In this document: one piece after another, positions 1-9,082 of the stretch | Layout of the letters: each line of letters opens with the position of its first letter | Position numbering within the stretch: position 1 is the stretch's first letter | DNA from: an uncultured Roseibium sp. | GTDB lineage: Bacteria; Pseudomonadota; Alphaproteobacteria; Rhizobiales; Stappiaceae | NCBI RefSeq assembly: GCF_947494555.1 | Contig: NZ_CANLVF010000003.1 | Span: forward strand, 310,001 to 374,000 | DNA: 64,000 nt | Direction of reading: 5' to 3' | The notes under the pieces: generated by a model | What the model was told of the DNA's origin: nothing | The model's database searches: none | What the model saw: only the letters and a program-made list of their open reading frames with translations | Translations under genes and position numbers: made by a program

Positions 1-236
1 TCGAAATGATCCACTCGACTTTCCAGCCCGGGTCGCGGCGCACATCGCCCATTTCGCGGCCAACGCAGGAAGTTGCCTACATGATCTCCGGCAAACTGGA
101 CATCTGGCTGGATGAGGACGCCTTCACCGTTGAAACCGGTGACAGCTTCCGGATCCGCGATGCCTCCTACCGCTGGGCCAACCCCTATTCAGAACCCGCA
201 GTTGCCGTCTGGGTGATTTCCCCACCGGTCTACTGA
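1..236 (+). CDS. C-terminal part of a cupin-domain protein, probably an XRE-type regulator (5' truncated)
   Basis: The reading frame is open from the window edge and ends at a TGA at 234-236, so only the last ~78 residues are visible. They form the second half of a small cupin barrel: a glutamine/glutamate-rich strand (QEVAYMISGKLDIWL), then GDSFRIRD and a YRWANP turn. This pattern is typical of the C-terminal sensor domain of HTH-XRE/cupin regulators, but the HTH is outside the window, so a stand-alone cupin is equally possible. The gene lies 26 bp upstream of a dimethylglycine-dehydrogenase-like gene on the same strand, so it may regulate or be co-transcribed with the methylamine operon. 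Confidence 0.7.
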   Translation, partial: EMIHSTFQPGSRRTSPISRPTQEVAYMISGKLDIWLDEDAFTVETGDSFRIRDASYRWANPYSEPAVAVWVISPPVY

Positions 237-262
237 ACCTTTTCGAGAAGGAAAGCCGAACC

Positions 263-2704
263 ATGTCCGTTCCCTCAACAGCCCGCGTCGTCATCATCGG
301 TGGTGGCGTTGTCGGCGTGTCCACCCTCTATCACCTTGCCAAGAATGGCTGGTCAGACTGCGTCCTCCTGGAAAAGAACGAACTGACCGCCGGATCGACC
401 TGGCACGCCGCCGGCAACTGCCCGAATTTTGCCGGCAGCTACGGCATCATGAACATGCAGCGGTATGCCCTGGAACTCTACAGAGGCCTCGCGGATGAGG
501 TCGATTACCCGCTGAACTATCACGTAAGCGGCGCGGTGCGTCTCGCCCACAGCCATGAACGGATGATGGAATTCGAGTATGTCGCCGGTATGGCCCGTCA
601 CATGGCTCTGGAGATGGAGATGTGCACGCCGCAGCAGCTGCAGGAGCACCATCCCTTCATGGAACTGCACGACCTGGAAGGCGGCCTTTGGGATCCGCTG
701 GACGGGGACATCGATCCGGCCCAGGTCACGCAGGCGCTCGCGAAGGGTGCACGTACACACGGTGGCAAGATTTTACGGTTCACACCGGCGACCGGCGTCA
801 GCCGCCAGAACGGCGAGTGGATCGTGCACACGGAACAGGGCGACATTCGCTGCGAATATGTCGTGAACGCTGCCGGCTACTATGCCGAGCGTGTGGGTGA
901 GTGGTTCATTCCGTTTGGCGGCCGACAGGTTCCCATGGCTGTCATGAGCCACCAGTATTTCCTGACAGAACCGGTGCCGGAAGTTGCCGAATGGTCCGAG
1001 AAAAATGGCCGTAAACTGCCGCTGATACGCGATGTCGACACGTCCTATTACCTGCGCCAGGAAACCACCGGTTTCAATCTCGGCCCTTACGAGCGGAACT
1101 GCCAGACCGCCTGGACGCGGCCCGACGATCCGATGCCTGACGATTTCAGCTTCCAGCTCTATCCCGATGATCTCGACCGGCTGGAATGGTACATCGAGGA
1201 CGCCATGGCGCGCGTTCCACTGCTGGGCACACAAGGGGTGAGCCGGAACATAAACGGGCCGATCCCGTACGCGCCGGACGGATTGCCGATGATCGGCCCG
1301 ATGCCCGGCGTTCCGAACGCCTTTGAAGCACACACATTCACCTTCGGCATTGCGCAGGGCGGCGGCGCCGGCAAGGTCGCGGCCGAGTGGATCATGCACG
1401 GTGCGACCGAGTGGGATATGTGGTGTGTCGACCCGCGCCGCTACACCGACTACACGGACAAACAGTACTGCATCGACAAGGCCAAGGAAGTTTATGGCTA
1501 CGAATATGCAATGCACTTTCCGCATCACGCATGGCCTACAGGCCGTGACCGGAAAAAGTCGCCCAACCATGAGAAAATTCTGGAACTTGGCGGCCAGATG
1601 GGATCGTTCAACGGTTGGGAGCGTGCCAACTGGTTTGCGAAACCGGGTGATGACACCTCCGAAGACGCGACGCAGACGTGGTCGAGATCAGGCCCGTGGG
1701 AACCGCGGGTGCGTGAAGAATGTGAATCGGTCCGTGATGCCGTCGGCGTGCTCGACCTGTGCGGCTTCTCGCGCTTCAGCCTCCGCGGCGAAGGCGCTGC
1801 GGAATGGCTGCGCGGCAAAATCGCCGGCGGGTTGCCAAAGGCCGGCCGCCTGAATCTCGGATACTTCCCCGACCATCGTGGCCGGGTGCTGACCGAAATG
1901 TCGCTTGTCCGTCATGGCGAGGATGACTTCACACTGATCACGGCCGCGGTTGCGCAATGGCACGACTTCGAGGTTCTCAAGTCGGATCTGCCGGAAGGTG
2001 TGACGCTCACCGATCGCACCAGGGAGATGACAACGCTGATTGTGGCGGGTCCGAAATCCCGCGACCTCTTTGAAAAGATCACGGATGCCGACCTTTCCAT
2101 CGGCTGGCTGACGCACCAGCAGACAACCGTTGCCGGCAAGCCTGCGATGCTCGTTCGTGTGTCCTTTGCAGGTGAACTCGGCTGGGAAGTCCATGCTGCC
2201 ATGGACGACATGTCGGCGATCTACGACGCCATCCTGGAGTGTGGTGCAAAACCGTTCGGCATGTTTGCCCTGAACGCCTTGCGCATCGAGAAAGGCTACC
2301 GCACCTGGAAGACCGATCTATCCACCGACTATTCCCTTTTCGAAAGCGGTCTGGGCCGTTTCGTGAAACTCGACAAGCCGCAGGACTTCCCCGGCAAGCA
2401 GGCACTTCAGATCGAAAAGCAGCACGGTTCGGCCAAGGGTTTCGTTACGCTGACGATCGAGGCAGGTGACTACGACGCGCCTTACATGTCGAACATCTGG
2501 CAAGGCGACGAGATGGTCGGAGAAGTCACCTCGTCCGCGTGGGGTTACCGCGTCAATTCCTGCATTGCTCTCGGCGTTGTCCGCAAAGGACTCGATGCCG
2601 CGGGCACTGAGCTTGAGGTCGAAATCTACGGACGCAGATACAAGGCAACCGTTCAGCCGGATCAACCATTGTGGGATCCGGAAAACGAACGCCTGCGAGC
2701 CTGA
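263..2704 (+). CDS. FAD-dependent dimethylglycine/sarcosine dehydrogenase-like protein with GcvT domain
   Basis: An 813-residue flavoprotein of the DMGDH/SarDH family, which oxidatively N-demethylates methylated glycines and passes the one-carbon unit to tetrahydrofolate. The N-terminal FAD fold starts with GGGVVG at residues 13-18. STWHAAG places His48 at the position where family members link FAD covalently. A central FAO_M-type domain follows, and the last ~370 residues form a GcvT/aminomethyltransferase domain (for example FAGELGWEVH and NALRIEKGYR). The ATG at 263 follows an AAGGAAAG ribosome-binding site. It is the first gene of a three-gene set with the MttB homolog and a second 813-residue paralog. 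The substrate cannot be read from sequence; dimethylglycine, sarcosine or another methylamine is likely. Confidence 0.88.
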   Translation: MSVPSTARVVIIGGGVVGVSTLYHLAKNGWSDCVLLEKNELTAGSTWHAAGNCPNFAGSYGIMNMQRYALELYRGLADEVDYPLNYHVSGAVRLAHSHERMMEFEYVAGMARHMALEMEMCTPQQLQEHHPFMELHDLEGGLWDPLDGDIDPAQVTQALAKGARTHGGKILRFTPATGVSRQNGEWIVHTEQGDIRCEYVVNAAGYYAERVGEWFIPFGGRQVPMAVMSHQYFLTEPVPEVAEWSEKNGRKLPLIRDVDTSYYLRQETTGFNLGPYERNCQTAWTRPDDPMPDDFSFQLYPDDLDRLEWYIEDAMARVPLLGTQGVSRNINGPIPYAPDGLPMIGPMPGVPNAFEAHTFTFGIAQGGGAGKVAAEWIMHGATEWDMWCVDPRRYTDYTDKQYCIDKAKEVYGYEYAMHFPHHAWPTGRDRKKSPNHEKILELGGQMGSFNGWERANWFAKPGDDTSEDATQTWSRSGPWEPRVREECESVRDAVGVLDLCGFSRFSLRGEGAAEWLRGKIAGGLPKAGRLNLGYFPDHRGRVLTEMSLVRHGEDDFTLITAAVAQWHDFEVLKSDLPEGVTLTDRTREMTTLIVAGPKSRDLFEKITDADLSIGWLTHQQTTVAGKPAMLVRVSFAGELGWEVHAAMDDMSAIYDAILECGAKPFGMFALNALRIEKGYRTWKTDLSTDYSLFESGLGRFVKLDKPQDFPGKQALQIEKQHGSAKGFVTLTIEAGDYDAPYMSNIWQGDEMVGEVTSSAWGYRVNSCIALGVVRKGLDAAGTELEVEIYGRRYKATVQPDQPLWDPENERLRA

Positions 2705-2752
2705 TCCTAAACAGAAAACGCAGCCTTTGCGCATGATTTTGGAGGAGTGTGC

Positions 2753-4303
2753 ATGACCGGGAGTGAAGTGAAACAACGCCGCCGTTCCGGTGGCCGCTCG
2801 GCCCGAACGGCTGCGCGCGCCCGCCCTCTGGACGATGCAGTCCGCCCGGTCTGGCCGGGCATGCCCGGGGGGCGCTACCGGCCACTGAAGGAAGCAGACG
2901 TCAAGCGCATCCACGAGGCTGCTCTACAGGCGCTGGAGGTCATTGGCTTCGGATCAGCCCCGGCCTCCGGACGGGCCTATCTCAAGGCTGCCGGAGCGAT
3001 CGAGGGAGAGGACGGTCGCATCCGGTTTCCGCGCGCGCTTGTGGAGGACATGCTCGCCAAGGCTGCCCGCGACATCACGCTGAATGGCAGAGACCCGAAA
3101 TTCGATCTGCATCTGACAGGGACGAACGTTCACTTTGGAACGGCCGGTGCGGCCGTTCACATCGTCGACCCGACAACGGGGGATTATCGCAACCCCAACG
3201 TCCAGGATCTCTACAACACGGCTCGGCTTGTTCAACAACTCGACAACGTGCATTTCTTTCAACGGCCGCTCGTCTGCCGTGAATTCGAGTCCCCGCGAGA
3301 CCTCGACATCAACACAGCCTATGCGGCCTGTGCCGGCACCACCAAACACATCGGCCTCTCGTTCACCGAAGCTGCGAACGTCGCACCGGCGTTGGAGTTG
3401 CTGCACCTGATGGTGGGCGGCGAAGACGCCTGGCGGCAACGGCCTTTCGTTTCCAACACCAATTGTTTCGTGGTGCCGCCCCTCACCTTCGCTGAAGAAA
3501 GCTGCGAAGTGATGGAAGCATGCATTCTGGCCGGAATGCCGGTTCTTCTGCTATCGGCTGGACAGGCCGGAGCCACCGCCCCAGCACCCATCGCGACCGC
3601 CGTCGTGCAGGCGGTCGCCGAGTGCCTTGCCGGCGTCGTTTATGTCAATGCCGTGAAACCCGGACACCCGGCCGTGTTCGGCACCTGGCCGTTTGTGAGC
3701 GATCTGCGCACAGGCGCCATGTCGGGTGGCAGTGGTGAGCAGGCACTGTTGAGTGCGGCCTGCGCGCAGATGCACCAGTTCTATGGCTTGCCAGGTGGGG
3801 CTGCGGCCGGTATCGCCGACAGCAAGCTCCCTGACATGCAGGCTGGCTGGGAACAGGGGATCAGCAACGTCATGGCGGGCCTTTCTGGCCTCAACATGGT
3901 GTATGAGGCCGCCGGTATGCACGCCTCTCTGCTCGGCTTCTGCCTGGAGTCGCTCGTTCTTGGAAACGACATGCTGGGTCAGGTTCTGCGCTGCGTGCGC
4001 GGCGTCGAGGTCAAAGACGAATTTGTCGACATCGAGGTCATTCGCTCGGTCGTACTCGACGGTCCCGGCCACTATCTCGGTCACGACCAGACGCTGAAGC
4101 TGATGCAGAGCGAGTACATCTATCCGGACCTTGCCGACCGGACCAGCCCGAAGGAATGGGAAGAACGCGGCAGGCCAAGATTGCTCGACAGTGCGCAAGA
4201 AAAAATGCGCAGCATCCTGTCCCAGGACGGGCACACATTCGATCAAGCAACTGAGGACGCCCTGCGCGCAGCCCAGCCGCTCGCTGAGCTGGTCAGGCCC
4301 TGA
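2753..4303 (+). CDS. trimethylamine methyltransferase (MttB) family protein, non-pyrrolysine
   Basis: A 516-residue member of the MttB superfamily (TIM-barrel corrinoid-dependent methyltransferases). The ATG at 2753 is preferred because GGAGGAG (2741-2747) is correctly spaced; the GTG at 2747 lies inside that site. The frame is open throughout with no in-frame amber codon, so it belongs to the pyrrolysine-free branch, which includes glycine-betaine methyltransferase MtgB. The first ~25 residues are Arg-rich and poorly conserved-looking. No corrinoid protein (MttC/MtgC type) is encoded nearby, so the methyl acceptor is unknown. It sits between two DMGDH-like flavoproteins, suggesting a role in quaternary or tertiary amine catabolism linked to folate one-carbon metabolism. 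Confidence 0.85.
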   Translation: MTGSEVKQRRRSGGRSARTAARARPLDDAVRPVWPGMPGGRYRPLKEADVKRIHEAALQALEVIGFGSAPASGRAYLKAAGAIEGEDGRIRFPRALVEDMLAKAARDITLNGRDPKFDLHLTGTNVHFGTAGAAVHIVDPTTGDYRNPNVQDLYNTARLVQQLDNVHFFQRPLVCREFESPRDLDINTAYAACAGTTKHIGLSFTEAANVAPALELLHLMVGGEDAWRQRPFVSNTNCFVVPPLTFAEESCEVMEACILAGMPVLLLSAGQAGATAPAPIATAVVQAVAECLAGVVYVNAVKPGHPAVFGTWPFVSDLRTGAMSGGSGEQALLSAACAQMHQFYGLPGGAAAGIADSKLPDMQAGWEQGISNVMAGLSGLNMVYEAAGMHASLLGFCLESLVLGNDMLGQVLRCVRGVEVKDEFVDIEVIRSVVLDGPGHYLGHDQTLKLMQSEYIYPDLADRTSPKEWEERGRPRLLDSAQEKMRSILSQDGHTFDQATEDALRAAQPLAELVRP

Positions 4304-4345
4304 CGTCCTCCATTTTCAGTCAATCACCAACGGAAAGAGTTTAAC

Positions 4346-6787
4346 GTGACACCTCCATCCAAAGCCCGCGTCGTCATTATTGGCGGTGGTGTTGTCGGTT
4401 GTTCGGTCGCCTATCACCTGACCAAAAAAGGTTGGACCGATGTCGTGCTATTGGAACGCAAACAGCTGACGTCAGGAACAACCTGGCATGCCGCGGGCCT
4501 GATTGCGCAATTGCGCGCAACAGAAAACATGACGCGGCTGGCAAAATACAGCCAGGAGCTTTATGGCAATCTCGAAGCGGAAACGGAAGTTGCCACCGGT
4601 TTCCGGCGCTGCGGCTCCATTACGGTTGCATTGACGGAAGAACGTAAGGAAGAGATTTTCCGCCAGGCGTCCATGGCGCGTTCCTTCGGGGTGCAAGTCG
4701 AAGAAATCACCCCTCAGGAAGTGAAAGCGCGCTACGAGCACCTGAATACGGATGGCGTTGTTGCCGGCGTTTATCTGCCGCTTGACGGTCAGGGCGACCC
4801 GGCCAACATCGCGCTCGCACTCGCCAAGGGTGCGCGTATGGGTGGTGCAAAGGTGATGGAACGGGTCAAGGTCACCAACCTGCAGAAGACAGGCCGGCGC
4901 ATCACCGGTGTCGAATGGAGTTCCGCAGAAGGCACCGGCGTTATTGAATGCGACCACGTGGTCAATTGCGGCGGCATGTGGGGCCACGAACTCGGACGTA
5001 TGGCCGGTGTCAATGTTCCCCTGCATGCCTGCGAACATTTTTACATCGTCACGGACAGCGTTCCAGGTCTCACACATATGCCGGTCCTGCGCGTTCCCGA
5101 CGAATGCGCCTACTACAAGGAAGATGCCGGCAAGATGCTGTTGGGGGCCTTCGAGCCTAACGCGAAGCCCTGGGGCATGAACGGAATTCCGGATGATTTC
5201 GAATTCGACCAGTTGCCGGAAGATTTCGATCACTTCGAACCGATCCTGGAAGCCGCGGTCAACAGGCTGCCTCTTCTCGCGGAAGTCGGCATTCACACCT
5301 TCTTCAACGGGCCGGAGAGCTTCACGCCCGACGATGCCTACCATCTTGGCCTCGCTCCGGAAATGGACAATGTCTGGGTTGCGGCGGGCTTCAATTCCAT
5401 CGGCATTCAGTCCGCCGGCGGTGCCGGCATGGCACTTTCGGAGTGGATGGACACGGGCGAAAAGCCATTCGATCTCGGCGATGTCGACATTTCCCGCATG
5501 CAGCCCTTCCAGGGCAATCGCCAATACCTGTTCGAACGTTCGAAAGAAACGCTCGGACTGCTTTATGCCGATCACTTTCCCTATCGCCAGAAGGCGACGG
5601 CAAGAGGTATTCGAAGAACGCCGCTGCATGAGCATCTGAAGTCGCATGGAGCCGTCTTTGGAGAATTCGCCGGTTGGGAACGTGCGAACTGGTTTGCGGA
5701 TGAAGGTCAGGAACGCGAATACCGCTATACCTGGAAACGGCAGAACTGGTTCGAAAACGCGGCGCGCGAACATGCGGCAATTCGCGAAAATGTCGGCATT
5801 TACGACATGTCGTCTTTCGGCAAGATCCGCATTGAAGGGCCCGATGCCGAAGCCTTCCTGAACTATGTCGCAGGCGGTGACTACTCCGTACCGACGGGCA
5901 AGATCGTCTATACGCAGCTCTTGAACAATCGCGGCGGCATTGAAGCCGATGTCACCGTTACCCGGCTGTCGGAAACCGCCTATCTGGTGGTCACGCCGGC
6001 CGCGACCCGTCTCGCCGATGAAACGTGGCTGCGCCGCCATGTCGGCGACTATCGGGTCGTGATTACGGATGTCACGGCGGGCGAAGCCGTCCTGGCCGTG
6101 ATGGGTCCGAATTCTCGCGCACTGCTGCAGAAAGTGTCGCCGAACGACTTTACCAACGCAACAAATCCGTTCGGAACCGCACAGGACATCGAAATCGGCA
6201 TGGGCCTCGCGCGCGCGCACCGTGTCACCTATGTCGGTGAACTCGGATGGGAGCTCTACGTGTCCTCGGACATGGCCGGTCATGTGTTTGAAACGCTTCA
6301 TGAAGCGGGACAGCAAATGGGAGCAAAACTGTGCGGCATGCACATGATGGATTCCTGCCGTATCGAAAAAGGCTTCCGCCACTTCGGACACGACATCACC
6401 TGTGAGGACCATGTTCTGGAGGCGGGCCTCGGATTTGCAGTCAAACGCGACAAGCCGGACTTCATCGGACGCGAGGCTGTCTTGAAGAAGCGAGAAGCCG
6501 GGCTCGACAGGAGGCTGGTGCAGTTTCGCCTGAAAGATCCGGAGCCGCTGCTCTACCACGCCGAGCCGATCATTCGAGATGGCGAGGTCGTCGGGTTCCT
6601 GAGCAGCGGCAACTATGGCCACACCCTGGGTGGTGCGATGGGCCTTGGATACGTCCCGTGCAAAGGCGAAAAGGCAGATGAGGTTCTGGGCTCGTCCTAT
6701 GAAATCGAAGTTGCCGGTGTTCGTGTGTCTGCGGAAGCCTCGCTCAAGCCTCTTTACGACCCGAAATCTGAAAGAGTGAAGGTCTGA
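4346..6787 (+). CDS. second FAD-dependent dimethylglycine dehydrogenase-like protein with GcvT domain
   Basis: An 813-residue paralog of the flavoprotein encoded at 263, with the same architecture: GGGVVG at residues 13-18, a TTWHAAG motif putting His48 at the covalent-FAD position, and a C-terminal GcvT folate-binding domain. It starts at GTG 4346, preceded by GGAAAG. The FAD region differs after the His motif (GLIAQLRATENM rather than GNCPNFAGSY). This second protein is closer to the usual DMGDH pattern, so the two probably act on different substrates or at successive demethylation steps. It is the last gene of the operon; an inverted repeat with a T-run follows at 6863. Confidence 0.88.
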   Translation: MTPPSKARVVIIGGGVVGCSVAYHLTKKGWTDVVLLERKQLTSGTTWHAAGLIAQLRATENMTRLAKYSQELYGNLEAETEVATGFRRCGSITVALTEERKEEIFRQASMARSFGVQVEEITPQEVKARYEHLNTDGVVAGVYLPLDGQGDPANIALALAKGARMGGAKVMERVKVTNLQKTGRRITGVEWSSAEGTGVIECDHVVNCGGMWGHELGRMAGVNVPLHACEHFYIVTDSVPGLTHMPVLRVPDECAYYKEDAGKMLLGAFEPNAKPWGMNGIPDDFEFDQLPEDFDHFEPILEAAVNRLPLLAEVGIHTFFNGPESFTPDDAYHLGLAPEMDNVWVAAGFNSIGIQSAGGAGMALSEWMDTGEKPFDLGDVDISRMQPFQGNRQYLFERSKETLGLLYADHFPYRQKATARGIRRTPLHEHLKSHGAVFGEFAGWERANWFADEGQEREYRYTWKRQNWFENAAREHAAIRENVGIYDMSSFGKIRIEGPDAEAFLNYVAGGDYSVPTGKIVYTQLLNNRGGIEADVTVTRLSETAYLVVTPAATRLADETWLRRHVGDYRVVITDVTAGEAVLAVMGPNSRALLQKVSPNDFTNATNPFGTAQDIEIGMGLARAHRVTYVGELGWELYVSSDMAGHVFETLHEAGQQMGAKLCGMHMMDSCRIEKGFRHFGHDITCEDHVLEAGLGFAVKRDKPDFIGREAVLKKREAGLDRRLVQFRLKDPEPLLYHAEPIIRDGEVVGFLSSGNYGHTLGGAMGLGYVPCKGEKADEVLGSSYEIEVAGVRVSAEASLKPLYDPKSERVKV

Positions 6788-6862
6788 TCGCGCCGGTTTA
6801 TCTGTCTACGCCGATTAGACAAGGCAAAAAAACGGACGCAAGATGCATCAGGATTTTATTTT

Positions 6863-6887
6863 TTGAGACCTATTGTCTCAATTTTTT
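6863..6887 (+). terminator. probable intrinsic terminator or palindromic operator after the methylamine operon
   Basis: TTGAGAC (6863-6869) and GTCTCAA (6875-6881) form a perfect 7-bp stem with a 5-nt loop, followed directly by TTTTTT (6882-6887). The T-run and position 76 bp after the stop codon fit a rho-independent terminator. The stem is short and AT-rich, and it lies in the promoter-side region of xsc, so an operator role is an alternative. Confidence 0.55.
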
Positions 6888-6938
6888 AAATCCTTTAACA
6901 CTAGTGCCGTGGTGATGTTGAACCGGAAACGACCCGAT

Positions 6939-6971
6939 CTGGCTTTATGCTGCACCATAAACTGGCCCTAA
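6939..6971 (+). promoter_or_regulatory. candidate TauR-type direct repeats upstream of xsc
   Basis: Two CTGG-starting decamers occur in direct orientation, CTGGCTTTAT at 6939 and CTGGCCCTAA at 6962, 23 bp apart, 85-118 bp upstream of the xsc start. From memory, TauR of Rhodobacter capsulatus binds direct repeats of CTGGACYTAA in front of taurine genes. The downstream copy differs at one base, the upstream copy at three. No tauR gene is in the window, so this is inferred from motif and position only. Confidence 0.35.
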
Positions 6972-7056
6972 GAGCGCGGTGGCAAGTCGAGTTAAATCTC
7001 GCCTCAACGCAGCATTTGCGGGAAGAGATTTCCTTGAATTCACGGGAGTATTCGCT

Positions 7057-8835
7057 ATGAAAATGACGACCGAGGAAGCCTTTGTAAAAGTGCTTCAGGC
7101 GCACGGAATTGAACACGCATTTGGTATTATCGGCTCTGCCTTCATGCCAATTTCTGATCTGTTCCCGCGTGCAGGCATTAAGTTCTGGGACTGTGCGCAT
7201 GAGGGCTCCGGCGGCATGATGGCGGACGGGTACACCCGTGCGACCGGAAAAGTCAGCATGATGATCGCGCAGAACGGACCGGGTATCACCAACTTCGTGA
7301 CTGCCGTCAAAACCGCTTACTGGAACCATACGCCGCTTCTTCTGGTCACTCCTCAGGCTGCGAACAAGACCTTGGGCCAGGGCGGCTTCCAGGAAGTCGA
7401 ACAGATGGCTCTGTTCGAGGATATGGTCGCTTACCAGGAAGAAGTCCGCGATCCGTCACGCGTCGCTGAAGTTCTGAACCGGGTCATCCTGCAGGCAAAA
7501 CGCGCCAGCGCTCCGGCACAGATCAACATGCCGCGCGATTTCTGGACCCAGGTCATCGACATCAATCTGCCGCCGATCGTCGACTTCGAACGTCCGGGCG
7601 GCGGCGATGCCGCGCTTCAAGAAGCTGCGGAACTCCTGAGCACTGCCAAGTTCCCGGTTATTCTGAACGGCGCAGGTGTGGTTATCGGCGGCGCGATCGA
7701 ATCTTCCATGGCACTTGCCGAACGTCTCGATGCACCGGTTTGCTGCGGCTATCAGCACAACGACGCCTTTCCGGGATCGCACCGCCTGTTTGCCGGTCCG
7801 CTCGGCTATAACGGCTCCAAGGCCGGGATGGAACTGATCTCGAAAGCCGATGTGGTGCTTGCGCTCGGAACACGGCTCAACCCGTTCTCGACCCTGCCGG
7901 GCTACGGCATCGATTACTGGCCGAAGGATGCCAAGATAATCCAGGTAGATATCAATCCGGACCGCATCGGCCTCACCAAGCCCGTCTCAGTCGGAATTGT
8001 CGGCGATGCCCGCAAGGTGGCCGATTCTCTCCTTGAAAAGCTGTCGCCGACCGCTGGCAACACAGGCCGCGACGACCGGACCCACACGATTGCGCAGACC
8101 AAATCACGTTGGGCTCAGCAGCTGTCCTCCATGGATCACGAAAACGACGATCCAGGCACGACCTGGAACGAGCGTGCACGTGCTGCCAAGCCGGACTGGC
8201 TCAGCCCGCGCATGGCATGGCGCGCCATTCAGGCCGCGCTGCCGAAAGAAGCAATCATCAGCTCGGACATCGGCAACAACTGCGCCATCGGCAACGCCTA
8301 TCCGAGTTTCGAAACCGGGCGGAAGTATCTCGCCCCCGGCCTGTTCGGACCTTGCGGATACGGTCTGCCTGCAATTATCGGCGCGAAGATCGGCTGCCCG
8401 GACACACCGGTCGTCGGCTTTGCAGGTGACGGTGCCTTCGGCATCGCTGTGACCGAACTGACCGCCATCGGACGCAAAGAATGGCCGGCAATCACGATGA
8501 TCGTCTTCCGCAACTATCAGTGGGGCGCTGAGAAGCGCAATTCCACTCTCTGGTATGAAGACAACTTCGTCGGCACGGAGCTGGACGAGCAGGTGAGCTA
8601 TGCGGGTATCGCGAAGGCCTGCGGATTGGAAGGCGTTCAGGCTCGGACAATGGACGAACTGACCCAGGCTCTCGACAAGGCCATCGACGACCAGATGAAG
8701 CATGGCAAAACGACCCTGATCGAAGCCTTGCTCAATCAGGAGCTCGGGGACCCGTTCAGACGTGATGCGATGAAGAAGCCTGTCGAAGTTGCCGGCATTT
8801 CCGTATCCGACATGCGTCCGCAGGCAGGCGTCTAA
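7057..8835 (+). CDS. xsc: sulfoacetaldehyde acetyltransferase
   Basis: This 592-residue thiamine-diphosphate enzyme converts sulfoacetaldehyde and phosphate to acetyl phosphate and sulfite, the key desulfonation step in taurine and related sulfonate catabolism. It has the three-domain acetolactate-synthase-like fold: an N-terminal PYR domain beginning TTEEAFVKVLQAHGIEHAFG, a central Rossmann domain, and a C-terminal PP domain with the ThDP/Mg motif starting GDGAFG and continuing to NYQWGAEKRN. The ATG at 7057 follows CGGGAG (7043-7048); a longer upstream frame from 6979 adds no family-like sequence. It is followed by pta and soeABC, which consume both products. Confidence 0.95.
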   Translation: MKMTTEEAFVKVLQAHGIEHAFGIIGSAFMPISDLFPRAGIKFWDCAHEGSGGMMADGYTRATGKVSMMIAQNGPGITNFVTAVKTAYWNHTPLLLVTPQAANKTLGQGGFQEVEQMALFEDMVAYQEEVRDPSRVAEVLNRVILQAKRASAPAQINMPRDFWTQVIDINLPPIVDFERPGGGDAALQEAAELLSTAKFPVILNGAGVVIGGAIESSMALAERLDAPVCCGYQHNDAFPGSHRLFAGPLGYNGSKAGMELISKADVVLALGTRLNPFSTLPGYGIDYWPKDAKIIQVDINPDRIGLTKPVSVGIVGDARKVADSLLEKLSPTAGNTGRDDRTHTIAQTKSRWAQQLSSMDHENDDPGTTWNERARAAKPDWLSPRMAWRAIQAALPKEAIISSDIGNNCAIGNAYPSFETGRKYLAPGLFGPCGYGLPAIIGAKIGCPDTPVVGFAGDGAFGIAVTELTAIGRKEWPAITMIVFRNYQWGAEKRNSTLWYEDNFVGTELDEQVSYAGIAKACGLEGVQARTMDELTQALDKAIDDQMKHGKTTLIEALLNQELGDPFRRDAMKKPVEVAGISVSDMRPQAGV

Positions 8836-8869
8836 GACCCTGCGCTGATGCGCCATTTGCCTCCAAAGA

Positions 8870-8908
8870 CGTCTTCTCCAGGGTGAACAGTTCTCTCCGG
8901 GGAAGACG
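8870..8908 (+). other. intercistronic hairpin between xsc and pta
   Basis: CGTCTTCTCC (8870-8879) can pair with GGGGAAGACG (8899-8908) over 10 bp including one G-U, leaving a 19-nt loop. No T-run follows, so it is not a classical terminator. It may set different stabilities or levels for the xsc and pta-soe parts of the transcript; this role is inference. Confidence 0.4.
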
Positions 8909-9082
8909 ATCAGTAGACGGGATAACGGCGCACTTCAAATACCGGCACCGCCGCTGACAAGGTCAACCGTGATCCTCCAGCGGCGGCGCCAGCCCACCGG
9001 TTCGCTGCCATGCCCGAATGCCGGCACAAAGGGAACAACCAGCGGTCAGACCGGTCAGCCAATGCCAGGAGAGCAAGGTCGC

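Noticed and set aside
2747-2752. GTG at 2747 as the start of the MttB-family gene
   Set aside because: It lies within the GGAGGAG ribosome-binding site; the ATG at 2753 is correctly spaced.
4472-6622. 716-codon open frame on the minus strand opposite the second DMGDH-like gene
   Set aside because: It is an antisense shadow of a well-supported flavoprotein gene; its translation has no recognisable domain and GC-rich third positions explain the missing stops.
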